A DNA stretch of 64,000 nt from Strobilurus pachycystidiatus (lineage: Eukaryota; Basidiomycota; Agaricomycetes; Agaricales; Physalacriaceae): positions 1,116,001 to 1,180,000 of the forward strand of contig JAHLMK010000011.1 of the NCBI GenBank assembly GCA_019915135.1, in the 5' to 3' direction. Below, in pieces: positions 49,729 through 61,039 of this stretch; positions within the stretch are counted from its first letter, which is position 1; each line of letters opens with the position of its first letter. The translations under genes were made by a program, and so were the position numbers. A model generated the notes under the pieces. That model saw only the letters and a program-made list of their open reading frames with translations. It was not told the origin of the DNA and searched no databases.

Positions 49729-51296
49729 ATGACTGGCAATCACAACCACGAACTCTACGACCCAAAGCTGGTGAACGACTCGCCTGACTTCAAGGTGCTC
49801 GGACCCAACGACAAGCCATCCTCAAAGGACGCCAACATCGCTGCATTCTATAATGAGAAAAGGGAGATCAACCTCGTCGAGAAGCCTCGCCCAAAACCGG
49901 GCCCTGGGCAGGTTTTGTTGCACGTCCGTGCGACTGGCATTTGCGGGTGAGTCTTAGCGCGTTGGAGATGGCTAGCTCAATAGTCTGACTCAACGTAGAA
50001 GCGATATTCATTTTTGGCGTCATGGAAGGATCGGAAACATGATTGTGACGGATGAGGTCAGTCTCCCCAATGGCTCCCCTCTTTCTTGCTCTTATCTGTA
50101 TGGCATAGTGCGGGTCTGGGCACGAGTCTGCTGGAGAGGTCGTCGAGCTCGGAGAGGGAGTCACAGAATGGAAAGTTGGTAAGACCCTACGTGTGTATAG
50201 CTTTGATCAATCCCTTATTTCTGTTCCAGGCGATCGCGTTGCGATTGAGGTCGGCATACCCTGCTTCCAGCCATCATGCGAACAATGCCGGACTGGAAAA
50301 TATAACGGATGTCCTAATGTCGTGTTCTTGTCCGCGCCACCTTACCATGGTGTGTAGTATCGGACTCAGCTTCACGCAACTCATTGATTACCATACGTTA
50401 GGCACTCTGACACGCTGGCATGTTCATCCCGCCCAATGGTTACACCGCATACCGGACAACATGTCTTACGAAGAAGGCGCATTGTGCGAGCCACTTACGG
50501 TCGCCCTATCCGGTCTGGAAGCCTCTGGCCTGAGATTAGGGGAGCCAGCTCTCATATGGTACGTCCACCATAGCTCTTATCTGACCCAAACTTGAACGCT
50601 ACCTCTAGTGGTGCTGGTCCGATCGGACTCGCCGCCCTCTTATCCGCTCGCGCAGCAGGTGCTGCTCCTATTGTTATTACAGATCTCTTCCAGAACCGAT
50701 TGGATACTGCTAAAGCTCTCGTTCCTAATGTTCGCACTGTATTGGTCGATCCTGATCTCAGTCCAGAGGTCCAAGCGATGAAGATCAAGGAGACGGCAGG
50801 TCTGAAGGTCAAGGTTGCGCTGGAATGTACTGGCTTTGAGGGAAGCATCAGTACAGCTGCATACGTATGTCCTCCCATTTTGTGTCAGCTGAATGCTCAT
50901 CGCTGCGTAGTCTATCAAGTTTGGAGGGACTTTGATGGTCATTGGTGTAGGAAAGAGCCCTCAGACGGTGAGTCTAATCGTTCGCTTGTCAAGAAACGTC
51001 TCAACGACACCTTCAGTACCCGTTCATGCACCTCAGTTTGAATGAAATCACGCTAAAGTTCATCAACCGCTATGTCGACCAGGTTCGTTCTCGTAGTTCA
51101 TCCAAGTTAGCCCAGTGAATTGACTGACACATATATGAAGTACCCCAAGGCGATCCGCTTGATTTCGGAAGGGATCATTGACGTGAAGCCTCTTATAACC
51201 CACCGCTTCAAGCTAGAGGATGCCATGACAGCGTTCCAGGTGGCGGCAGATCCCAAGCAGGGTGCTATCAAGGTCCAGATACAAGACTTAGATTAG
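49729..51296 (+). CDS. lad1: L-arabinitol 4-dehydrogenase
   Basis: Starts [24 protein letters not shown]. This zinc-dependent medium-chain dehydrogenase has catalytic-zinc residues in [13 protein letters not shown] and [16 protein letters not shown] second cluster, [19 protein letters not shown], has the four Cys of the structural zinc. [14 protein letters not shown], the typical LAD segment, is split by an intron. [10 protein letters not shown] and [19 protein letters not shown] form the NAD-binding region. Length about 385 residues. It oxidises L-arabinitol to L-xylulose, the second step of fungal L-arabinose breakdown. The motifs fit this enzyme better than sorbitol or xylitol dehydrogenase, but substrate specificity is not decided by sequence alone. 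About 26 kb separate it from GH51. Stop TAG at 51294-51296. Confidence 0.85.
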
Positions 51297-51577
51297 GTTG
51301 TACGCGGTTTTCGTAGAGGATGACTGGGGTATGATCATGATTCATCTATTCACATAGGTCTGTAGTATAGTACCTTGAAATGGACTTTATAGAAAATATG
51401 AGATGCAATCATCTGCAGTTGGCCACATCACTGTCATCAGGGCCCAGGCCATTCGCCTTGCTCCGATCATTCGCCCCCGCATGAATAGCCGCCGGCATTT
51501 CAGCAGGTCTTATTCAGAGTTACTCTCAACCATCATAATCCTATTCTGCTCAACGTCAAACAACAACTGGTAATCTG

Positions 51578-52978
51578 ATGGCCCCAAAATCTACTAGAGG
51601 AGGACGCGGAGCTCGTGGAATTGTACTTTCACCAGCCGACGACGACGCCTCTGACAACGACAACAAATTGACAGTCGAAAGCGAAGACGAAGGTGAAGAC
51701 GAGAAGGAATTGGAAGATGACCGCGACTCCGTCGAGGAAGAGGAAGGTGACGACGGTGAACTTGAGGAGGAAGAGGACGAGGAGGACGAGGGAGGAGACA
51801 CAGCGCGGGTCAATGTGACCACTCTGCAGGACGAAGAAGACGAGGGACAGTCCGTGCGTGGTCGTGCTATTCTTTGTGCGGAGGATGCTTATGCACGCCT
51901 AGGATATGGATATCGAAGAGGACGGAGAAGCAGAGGATGACGAGCTCAGTAACGAATCAGAACCACGGGCTCAAATTGCCAGCGGGTCGCGTCTCAAAAT
52001 CAAACTCAAACTGCCCATCGTCCCCGCGAGCTCGACGTCCAACACAGCCACGCCGGTGCCAGAGGAATACCGCCAGGTCAGTCCATCCAAGAGGACTTCT
52101 GGGCGTTCGCGGAAAGTTGTTGGTATATTACCTGTCAATCTCCGTCAGCCCCTTCATAACTAATTGTTCTTTGCGCAGAATATCTCGAGAGCTCCGAAGA
52201 TGAAGTGTCTGACGATGACATGTCTATCTCTGAAGAGTCTACTCAAGCAAGTCCTAACAAACGTCTTACAAGCAGGCAGGCCGCACTGGCCAATGCCGGC
52301 GACACAACTCACGTCTCCTTGAGTATGTCGACGACCAGGTGTTCCAATAAGCTGGTGCTCATGTTTCTTAGCGGGTGATTCGGCACCGGCTGGCAGACAA
52401 AGTCGAAAGAAACAGCTCAACGAAAGTGAGTTGGCCCTTAGACGAGAGGAAACAGCGCGGAAACGCAAAAACATGACCGAGAAGAAACTCCAAGACGAGA
52501 AGGTCAATATGAGCACCTCGATCTTCCTTATCTCTGTTTCTCAATTCTTCTACAGGCCGAAACTATCAATCGACTTCTCAAGAAACAGTCGCGTCCTCGT
52601 GCGAAGCGTACAGGTACCGGTACAGGTGGCGCTACGCCGAAGATGGACCCATCAAAGGCAGATAGCGGAGAAGAAGAAATGGACGTCGAAGAACCTCCGG
52701 CTGCTCCTCCAGCGCCAGAAATACCAACAATGTACCGCTGGGTGTCGACTTCGCGCTCACCGAAAGACGCTATGAGTGTTGAAGGAGCAACACCCATCAT
52801 GTCACTTGCGTTTGCTGTTCCTCCAAGTGTGCTGACCGAAATTCCTGCACCCGTGGTGAAGCAGAAGTCGGTTTGCGCCTTGGAAGGCTGTGGACAAGAC
52901 AGGAAATATAGACTAGTTCGTGACTGGGAGAGAGGAGCATGCGGAATGGCGCATTTGAAGATCCTACAAGCTACATGA
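51578..52978 (+). CDS. ies2: INO80 chromatin-remodelling subunit Ies2 (INO80B)
   Basis: Begins MAPKSTRGGRGARGIVLSP, then a very acidic block (about 51650-51800, mostly Glu/Asp). After an intron SRLKIKLKLPIVPAS is seen, a basic hydrophobic segment common in Ies2 proteins. The PAPA-1-like helical region is LNESELALRREETARKRKNMTEKKLQDEKAETINRLLKKQ, containing one intron. The C-terminal HIT-type zinc finger is CALEGCGQDRKYRLVRDWERGACGMAHLKIL, with the Cys/His pattern shortened as usual for this subunit. Acidic block plus PAPA-1 region plus zf-HIT defines Ies2/INO80B, which stimulates the INO80 ATPase in the nucleus. Stop TGA at 52976-52978. Confidence 0.85.
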
Positions 52979-53205
52979 TTCAGACGAGGTGTACAATGCA
53001 TTACAGTAGGCTTCAAATTACAAAATAACATCTATGTAGTGTACTTTTCATCGGAGCTACACGAGTCGCACCGGTGTTTGACATGATTTGATGATGCTAG
53101 CTGTACAATGTATACATTCTTCTACTCCTCCGAGATTAAAACTGTTCTTATGCCCCGTGGAGGTGAGTTCAGCATGTCCAACTGAGGTGGTGGTTGAACA
53201 TGTTC

Positions 53206-54479
53206 CTAGAGCACTGCGATTGTTCCTGTCTCCGCCCACTCTCCAAATAGCAAGCTAATGCTCTCTCCGTTGTGTGTTCGACGTATGCTTTCCGCGATCG
53301 TGGCGCTCACGTCAATGGTCACGAGCTTGGAGCATTGACTCTGGTGCTGGTGCTGGGGTATCGTATTCGTCACGACAAGCTCTTCTATCGGCAGCTGCTC
53401 GATGAGCGATAGATTGAGTTCAGATAAAAGGCCTGTATGGAATATGAATTTCACTAGCAGATTTGGAAAAGGCGGGTGCCTACCATGTGAAATGAGGGCA
53501 TGAACAGACTTCGCGCCTTTCTCTTTCAGAGTCTTGGCAGCGAGGCTCAGTGTAACGCCCGTGTCTATCATGTCGTCTACTAGGATAGCGACCTGAAGAC
53601 TAGGTGAATATTTGAATAGACAAGGTCTTTGGACTGCGGTACCTTGTCCTTGACATCACCGACGAGAATTTCCATACGCTCCGGAGCGTCCTGCGCCTTT
53701 CCGTCCCGTTTCCGGTGGATGAGAGCAAACTCTACACCGAGTTTATCAGCGATGGCAGTCACTCTGCCAGGGATCAGTATCAAATCAGGGACTCGGAAGG
53801 AACAAGCGGACCTCTTCGCGCCGCCTGCATCCGGACTGACGATGATGCCATTCTGCCAGCCGACGATCTGGCGCTTGATATAGGCGAGCATGAGGGGCTC
53901 AGACCAGAGGTTATCAACGGGAATGTCGAAGAAGCCTTGGATCTGGCTGGCGTGGAGGTCCATGGTAATGACATGGTCACAGCCGGCAACGACGAGCATG
54001 TTGGCGACGAGCTTGGCCGTTATGGGGGCGCGGCTCTTGTCCTTCTTGTCCATGCGAGCATACGGGAAGCAGGGGATGACGGCCGTGATCCGACGTGCGG
54101 AGGCGGTCTTGCATGCAGAGATGAGGATGAGGAGCTCCATGAGGTTGTCGTTGACGTCGCTGCAGCCGGACTGGATGATGAAGACGTCCTCGTCGCGCAC
54201 CGACTCGGAGATTTTGAGGTTGATCTCGCCGTTGGAGAACTTTTTCACGGAGCAGGGGACGAGGGGGACATTCAGCCTAAGGTATCATCGATAAATCACA
54301 GGTCTCGGGACCGCTGTGTGCGCGCAACAGATGTGAAGCAGCAGCTCACCGCTCGGCCACGGCTTGGGCGAGCTCGGGATGACTGTTCCCTGCCAACATG
54401 CATACTCTGAGCCGCTACAGCGCAATGTAGACGATGTAGACGCACCGGTCATGATCCGAATAGAGTTGTTGTGATACAT
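53206..54479 (-). CDS. prs1: Ribose-phosphate pyrophosphokinase (PRPP synthetase)
   Basis: The first exon is [12 protein letters not shown] (start at 54479), which is spliced to [13 protein letters not shown] and then to [22 protein letters not shown]. The ATP flag and metal sites are in [32 protein letters not shown] and [32 protein letters not shown] is the ribose-5-phosphate region. The PRPP/pyrophosphate loop is VDDMIDTG. The C-terminus [19 protein letters not shown] is typical. About 320 residues, a type I enzyme in cytosol, making PRPP for purine, pyrimidine, His and Trp synthesis. Yeast has several paralogues that work as complexes; which one this is cannot be said. Stop at 53206-53208. 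Confidence 0.93.
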
Positions 54480-54732
54480 ATTGAACGAAAGACGGCGCTA
54501 GCAGCGCTAGGGCATAAAGAGATGATTGGGGGTGATGGTGGTCGCAAGACAAAGTGTGAAAGTGAGCGATCTAAAATTTGAAAAATCATCTGCGTGTTTG
54601 GGACAAATAATGACTACAGCCACTAAACGTCATTCTGATGGCGAAGCAATACCCATTGGCTGGCCTCACAAACGTTCTGTAAAGATGCCGTATACACAGC
54701 GAAGCACTGATAATACTTAGCTAAGATTACAA

Positions 54733-56516
54733 TCACGGCGGTACACGAATGGTGATGTTTTCTACGACATACTCCGAGTCAGCGTAGCCCAACAGCTGTG
54801 GTATGTATGAGCTGAAAATTGCGATTATTCCGTCAATATTTTTTCCGAGAACGAGACGTCGCGCTCACCTGTTCAAACCCTTGATTTTCGTGATCTGAGC
54901 AGAGTTGTAGTTGGCCAAACCACGGCCGACCTCGATAACATCGGACTCATCATAAGACGAAGCGGTGCTTCCAGAGATTGGCTCGCCTTCCGGCAGAGGG
55001 GGAAGTGTCTTGCCCATGATATGCTCAGATAGCGCAGTTGATGAAGCTGACCTGGACAGTGGCTCTAGAGACGCCACCGACGATGAGACAGACGAGGCGG
55101 CCATCAGACTTGGCGTGCCAGGCCTAGTAGAGCCTAGCGATTGTGAACTTGATTCGCCAACGTGCTCTTCATCGCGAGGGTCGGCGTTCTTGAGAATAAC
55201 AATCCGCACAGCCTGTCCCGAAGCGAATGCACCGATGACAGCCACTACACCAGCCGCAAGGAGTCGACCGCCGGATTGTCTTTGGGAAAGAACGTGATGT
55301 GCGCCAGAATCAATGATGACGCTGCCTGATGGGAAGAGGGTGTGACTGGTCCATGCTTTGAGGTCGCGCATCGGCATTGGAGAGGGCATGAAAACAGTGT
55401 GAGGAGGGCGAGGCAGTGGAGATGGAGAAGACGCTATAGGCTCAGGACCACCTGGTTCGGCGGGCGTTCCAGGCAGGGATGTTCGTAGCGAGTTGTGGTA
55501 CTCGATTATACCGAAGATATCTTGCGGACTTTTGCTGGACGCTACGATAGTCGTCACGCCGGCCCCTGTAGCAATTTCTGCAGCGATGATTTTTGTTTCC
55601 ATTCCGCCTGTACCAAGACTGGATCCAAGGGTAGTTGTGCTTACTAGTCTGCAATGAGTTACATGATGGCAGGTGTGCAGGTCACAGACCTTGTTCACGG
55701 ATGGCGGCTATTGAGGTCACGGTGTCGATGTGTGTTGCGTTTGGATCTTTCCGTGGATTGGAGGTATATAGCCCATCAACATCCGTTAACAGAAACAGAT
55801 AATCGGCGTGAATCATTGAAGACGTGATAGCAGAGAGTGTGTCGTTGTCGCCAAATTTTATCTCCTACGCGGAGATGAAGATCTGTCGTGATCTCAACGG
55901 GGGATACAACTCACGCTGACTGAGACAGTGTCATTTTCATTGACGATGGGAACAACACCCATCGAGAGAAGTTCTTTCAAGGTGTTCACGGCATTCAGAT
56001 ACCGCGTGCGCTAAGACAATGATAAGTTTCGAGATGACCGGCGGGGCAGAGAAAAGTACATCGGCGATATCTCCACGGGTCAAAAGCACTTGCGCGATCG
56101 GTTGTCCCAAATGTCGGAACAGATTGTCCCAGAGACCTATCAATCTTCCTTGACCAATAGCTGCCAATGCCTAAAGCACACCTTGTCAAACGCGAATGGG
56201 AGTCACCTCAGCAAGAAGACATGCCTGTTTTCCGGACAGACTCTTAGGCCGACTGGGCAAATTCATGCGTTGCAAACCAACTGCGATGGCGCCAGAGCTG
56301 ACAAGGACAACTTTGTGTCCCTGACTTCGTAGATCCACAACGGTTTCGACCACGGATGACAAGGTGGAGAGTAGCGGTTGGTGAGTCTTCTCATGGACGA
56401 TGGACGATGAGCCTGCGGCAGGCCGGTTCGAGGACAGTCTACCTGCAAGACTGGCACAGGGACGGACCTAGCTTGATTACAACCGTGCAAGGGTGCGCAT
56501 GGCGTGGGCGCGCCAT
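54733..56516 (-). CDS. pro1: Glutamate 5-kinase with PUA domain
   Basis: The ATG at 56516 begins [17 protein letters not shown], spliced to [19 protein letters not shown]. The amino-acid kinase fold has [102 protein letters not shown] and GTGGMETKI (ATP and glutamate sites). The C-terminal PUA domain starts [27 protein letters not shown], then is interrupted by a Ser-rich insert of about 75 residues, and resumes [22 protein letters not shown]. It catalyses the first step of proline synthesis in the cytosol and is usually inhibited by proline. It shares a 151-bp bidirectional promoter with bud31. A last intron joins GLN to [16 protein letters not shown]. Confidence 0.93.
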
Positions 56517-56667
56517 TGTTGGTTTGAAGGTTTGGAAGTGAGTCAAGTTAAACGTTCAAGGACGAGTTGAGTTCGGCAGCTTCGGTCCGTAGAGAGTGCG
56601 TGGCTGTGCACATGTGTGCTTGTAATTGGCTGAACAGTGAACTGACCGCTCTGCTGTCGACCACACG
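56517..56667. promoter_or_regulatory. Bidirectional promoter of pro1 and bud31
   Basis: Only 151 bp separate the two divergent start codons, so they must share regulatory DNA. No TATA box or known motif is evident, as for many housekeeping genes. Confidence 0.7.
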
Positions 56668-57320
56668 ATGCCAAAAATCAAGACGAGCAGGACGAAGCAG
56701 CCGCCAGAGGGTTACGAGGAAATTGAAGCAGTCTGTATGCGCCTTGCTGCGGCTGTTCGCCTTGCTTATGTGCTGTTCCCCCAGGTCCTCGATGACTACG
56801 CCAAGAAGATGCGCGACGCCGAGAACGACTCCCACGAGGGCAAGCGGCGGGCAGAATCGCTGTGGCCCATCATGCGCATATCACACACGAGGTCGCGCTA
56901 CATCTACGAGCTATACTACAAGCGTGAGGCCATCTCCAAGGAACTCTATGACTGGCTCTTGAAGGAAGGATACGCGGATGCCAAGTGCGTTGCCCGCTTG
57001 ACGCGCCACACATTGCTGATGGGCGCCCAGTCTGATTGCCAAATGGAAAAAGACGGGCTACGAGAAGCTTTGTTGTATACGCTGTATCCAGACGAGGGTG
57101 ATTCCATCTCATCTCGACGACCAACGGGGGAACGCTGTGCTAATCTTCTGCTTCGTAGGATATGAACTATCAAGGCTCTACTTGTATATGCCGTGTTCCC
57201 AAGGCTCAGGTCCGTTCAGGCACCGTTGTAGAATGCGTCCATTGTGGTGAGTAGTGTGATGGCATTGTGGCGCATAGCTCATTTGTCCTAGGCTGTCGCG
57301 GATGCAGTTCTGATTCGTAG
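56668..57320 (+). CDS. bud31: Pre-mRNA splicing factor Bud31 (G10 family)
   Basis: Starts [21 protein letters not shown] and is spliced to [29 protein letters not shown], then [30 protein letters not shown]. Further exons give [38 protein letters not shown] and [12 protein letters not shown]. The nine or so Cys form the zinc cluster that anchors Bud31 in the spliceosome. About 147 residues, the family norm, and almost invariant sequence. The protein belongs to the Bact/Prp19-associated complex in the nucleus. Four introns of 45-60 nt. Stop TAG at 57318-57320. Confidence 0.96.
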
Positions 57321-57691
57321 GGAGCTCCGTCCGCTTTCCGTCCCTGTAACAGTAGTCTGGGAGAATTGTATCATAATATGTTGCCTCAGTTGATACGTCC
57401 ACCAGCGCCCACCGTCTAACACTGTGTGCAGTCATGGCTGGACTGTGATCGTTTGAGAATGAGATGCCGATGCAATAGCCTGGCAACCCAGTTCTAGTAG
57501 CGAACACAGTCGTTCGCTGTCGATGCAAGACTATGCACGTGTTTCTGAGATCTCTTCATGCGATGTCATTGTCTGATATTACATGAGCGACCCTGTCTGG
57601 CCCTGTGCGGGGTACATAATGCATTCAGACGCTCCTGCTTTTCCATTCCCATCTTCGGGTCTCCTCTCACCTCGCCTCTCACGTCGCAAGG
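57321..57691. other. Intergenic region before Kha1 gene
   Basis: 371 bases containing the promoter of the antiporter gene. No clear element was identified. Confidence 0.4.
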
Positions 57692-60600
57692 ATGAACGAT
57701 CTTACGCGCACCGTGCGTAGCCTTCTGGGCAGAGCCGCTGCTTCACAAGTGAGTCCCCCCACTCTTGTTCCTTGCAGTAGCTGATATTGCGTGCCAAGGG
57801 CGGCATCCTGACTGGCGATAACCCAGCCCAGTACAACGCAGCAGATCCTATTCGCCTTTGGGTCATTCAAGTAGGCATGTATTCGCAACAATCCACGACA
57901 GCCTCTCCACTGATATCTATCTATACAGTCATCATCATCGCCATGACCCAGTTCCTCTCCCTGGTCTTTGGTAGGATACGCCAGCCTCGGGTTATCGCAG
58001 AAGTCATCGGGGGCGTTCTTCTTGGCCCGACCGTGATGGGGCGCATCCCCGGTTTCAGAGCAAACATCTTTCCAGGTTCGTGATCTATCTTCACCGGGGT
58101 CGGTGGCTGACCGACAGTGACACCTAGACGCTAGCATGCCCTTACTCAATCTGACTGCAACCATTGGCCTCATTCTGTTCCTTTTTCTCGTGGGCCTCGA
58201 AATCGACACAAGTCTGATGAAGAGGAATATCAAAGCATCGGTCACAGTCTCGATTGCGGGACTTCTAGTTCCTCTCGGTCTTGGTGCAGCATTGGGCGTG
58301 GGCGTATATCGAGAGTTCATCGACTCAAGTGTCAACTTTGGATATTTCGTCCTCTTCACAGCCGTTGCTGTCGGAATCACCGCGTTCCCTGTTCTATGCC
58401 GCATTCTCACGGAGCTCAAACTCCTTGATACCACCGTCGGCGTGGTCGTATTGTCCGCCGGTGTTGGGAATGATGTTGTGGGATGGATTCTGCTTGCATT
58501 GACCGTCGCTCTTGTCAATGCATCCACGGGGTTGGTCGCGCTCTACGTCCTCCTCTGCAGCGCCGGCTACGTTATCTTTCTGCTCTTCCCCGTAAAGTGG
58601 TGCTATATCTGGCTGTGTCGTCGAACCGGGAGTCTGGAACAAGGATCCCCTACTGCCCTGATGATGACCGTCACATTGATGATTGTTTTCATATCCGCAT
58701 TCTTCACGGATATCATCGGCGTTCACGCCATCTTTGGTGTGTCCGCCCTCCATTCCTTGTTGCCAGTTCTGATATCTGACTCTTACAGGCGGATTCTTGG
58801 CTGGTTTGATTATCCCGCATGAGAATGGTTTCGGTTCGTGTTCTAGATGTCCATGTTGAGGCACCCTCTGACCTTCCACAGCGATCTCCCTGGTCGAGAA
58901 AATTGAAGATCTTGTCTCTATCTTGTTATTGCCAATTGTAAGCTATCATCTTTTTGAATCATCAAATAATATCACCAATGAAAAACAGTACTTCACAAGC
59001 TCTGGCCTAAAAACCAATCTTGGTTTACTCGACAATGGGATAACATGGGGCTATACCATTCTCATTTGCATTGTGGCATTTTCTTCAAAGTTCCTGGCCT
59101 GCGGTGCGGCCGCCATAACGAACGGATTTAACTGGCGCGAATCTGGCGCAATCGGTGCTCTTATGAGTTGTAAAGGGTTAGTTCCATTTTTCGGCACCAA
59201 CATTTGCTCATCATAGATTCAGGTTGGTGGAACTTATCGTCCTCAATGTCGGCCTACAGGCTGGCATATTGGACACACGTGTGTTCTCGATGTTCGTTGT
59301 CCACGCCATTATCCTAACCTTCATGACGACTCCCTTGACCTTGCTGTTCTATCCCGCCAAATACCGCGTCTCGGACAATGCTGCCAAGCGTATTCCGCTT
59401 GTTGAAGATACAGAGGCGGCCGGGACCCGTCGGTCTATGAGCGGCCAGGCTTTCAGAACGCGATTTGCGGTCGTCTTGGACAAGCTCGAGCAGCTTCCTG
59501 CGGCTATGACCTTGTCTCAGCTGCTGCACCTTACATCGCCACCTGCATCCGAGACATTGTCGGTGATGACTTCAGACAACGAAAAGCGCCCAGATACGCC
59601 TCCGATATCGCCCAGAATTTCCATTGATGCCGTTCGCCTCATCGAATTGACCAACCGTACATCTGCTGTGCTCAAGTCGACTGAATCAGCCTCCCTGCTC
59701 CAGAGCGATCCCATCATCTCCATTTTCCGCACCTTCGGTCAATTGAACAAGTTCATCATCTCAGCTGCCCTTTCGGTCATTCCCTACGACGAATTCCCTA
59801 CTGCCATCTCACGTCACGTCTCTGAATCTGGAACTGAGATGGTGATTCTTCCATGGTCTCGTGGGTCGAATGCCAGTGTGGAAGAGGACGCTGACAGAAT
59901 TGGGGGCGCACGTAATCCTTTCGATGGCATCTTCAACAAGTCAACGACCCAGGATCAGACAAGCTCCGTTGTCTACTCCGAACTCATCCGCCGGGTATTC
60001 CTGGATTGCCCCAGTGATGTGGCGTTATTTGTGGACCGGGGATCTAGCCTGAACGGTGGCCATCAACAGCTCTTCCTGCCCTTCTATGGTGGACCTGATG
60101 ATCGGTTGGCCCTATCTTTCTTGGTGCAACTCTGTATCAACCCCAACGTTAAGGCGACCGTGGTGTGGTTGACGAAGTCCGATTCGCCGTTGACACGCAC
60201 GAGTAGTGTGGACATCGAGAAGCCGCAGGCTGCTGCTGATTTCTCGAGCCCCGTCACTAGATATCAGGTGCACCAGGTACGTTTTACATACACTTTTCTA
60301 TGGCATTGAACAACTCTTGGCTGTAGACACTGGCCGCTGCTGATACAGTGTACGGAGCGCACAACACGGAAACTCGTCTTGCATCCACCACCGCCGACAG
60401 CCTTGCCTGGGACCGATACACGCGCGAGAATTCGGCCCACAGTCCGGAAGTGCTTTCTGCGCTGTCGCGGATAACATTTACCAAACAAGAGGTGTTCCAG
60501 CCGCTGCACACCGCGTTGGACATGCTCAGCAGCGAGATTACACAGTCTGCTGGCACAGTCATCGTTGTCACTGGGCGGTCAAGAAGACTGGCCGCCGAGA

Positions 60601-60755
60601 ACTTTGCCCCAGAGCTGGCGAAAATAGCGGCGGAGAAGGGCTTCTACACTGGCTCCAGTGTGTCCAAGACTCTGGGCAATGTTGGTGCGGCTGTTGTTGC
60701 CGATGGATCTGCTGCGAGTTTGTTGGTTGTTCAGGCTTCGGCGTCTTCTGCTTAG
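57692..60755 (+). CDS. kha1: K+/H+ antiporter, Kha1 type (CPA2)
   Basis: The ATG at 57692 starts MNDLTRTVRSLLG; then GGILTGDNPAQYNAADP. Thirteen or so helices follow, with VFGRIRQPRVIAEVIGGVLLGPTVMGR, LNLTATIGLILFLFLVGLEIDTSLM, FTAVAVGITAFPVLCRIL, VVVLSAGVGNDVVGWILLAL, FFTDIIGVHAIFGGFLAGLIIP and TSSGLKTNLGLLD. That is the Kef/Kha1 sodium-hydrogen-exchanger architecture; the GND pair of helix 5 is present in VLSAGVGNDVVGW. The C-terminal hydrophilic half (about 400 residues) includes FPTAISRHVSESGTEMVILPW and resembles the tandem USP-like domains of the CPA2 tail. It exchanges K+ or Na+ for H+ in Golgi or vacuolar membranes. Stop TAG at 60753-60755. Confidence 0.92.
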
Positions 60756-61039
60756 TTTATTTACGAGTGATGTTTTTGTACATGATAACGATATCCTTTG
60801 ATCAATGTCCTTGTCTAGTAAGTATATGTGGCGTTGATAAGGCAGTAGACAAGCAAAACCATACACGAACCACACGTGGCCGCGACGTCACTTGATGAGA
60901 ACCCACTTGTTGTTCAAACAGTCAGCCTCGTTCGCCGCAGAACCCGTCTTTCAATCTATTCTCTCCTCTTCTCAGCCCACGACCCTCCTCCTGGTTTGGT
61001 TACGCCTTTTTGGGGCCGACTAAGTCCACGCCAGAACCA

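Noticed and set aside
53715..54410. Long plus-strand open frame over the PRPP synthetase gene
   Set aside because: It is antisense to well-conserved exons of PRPP synthetase and shows no family motif.
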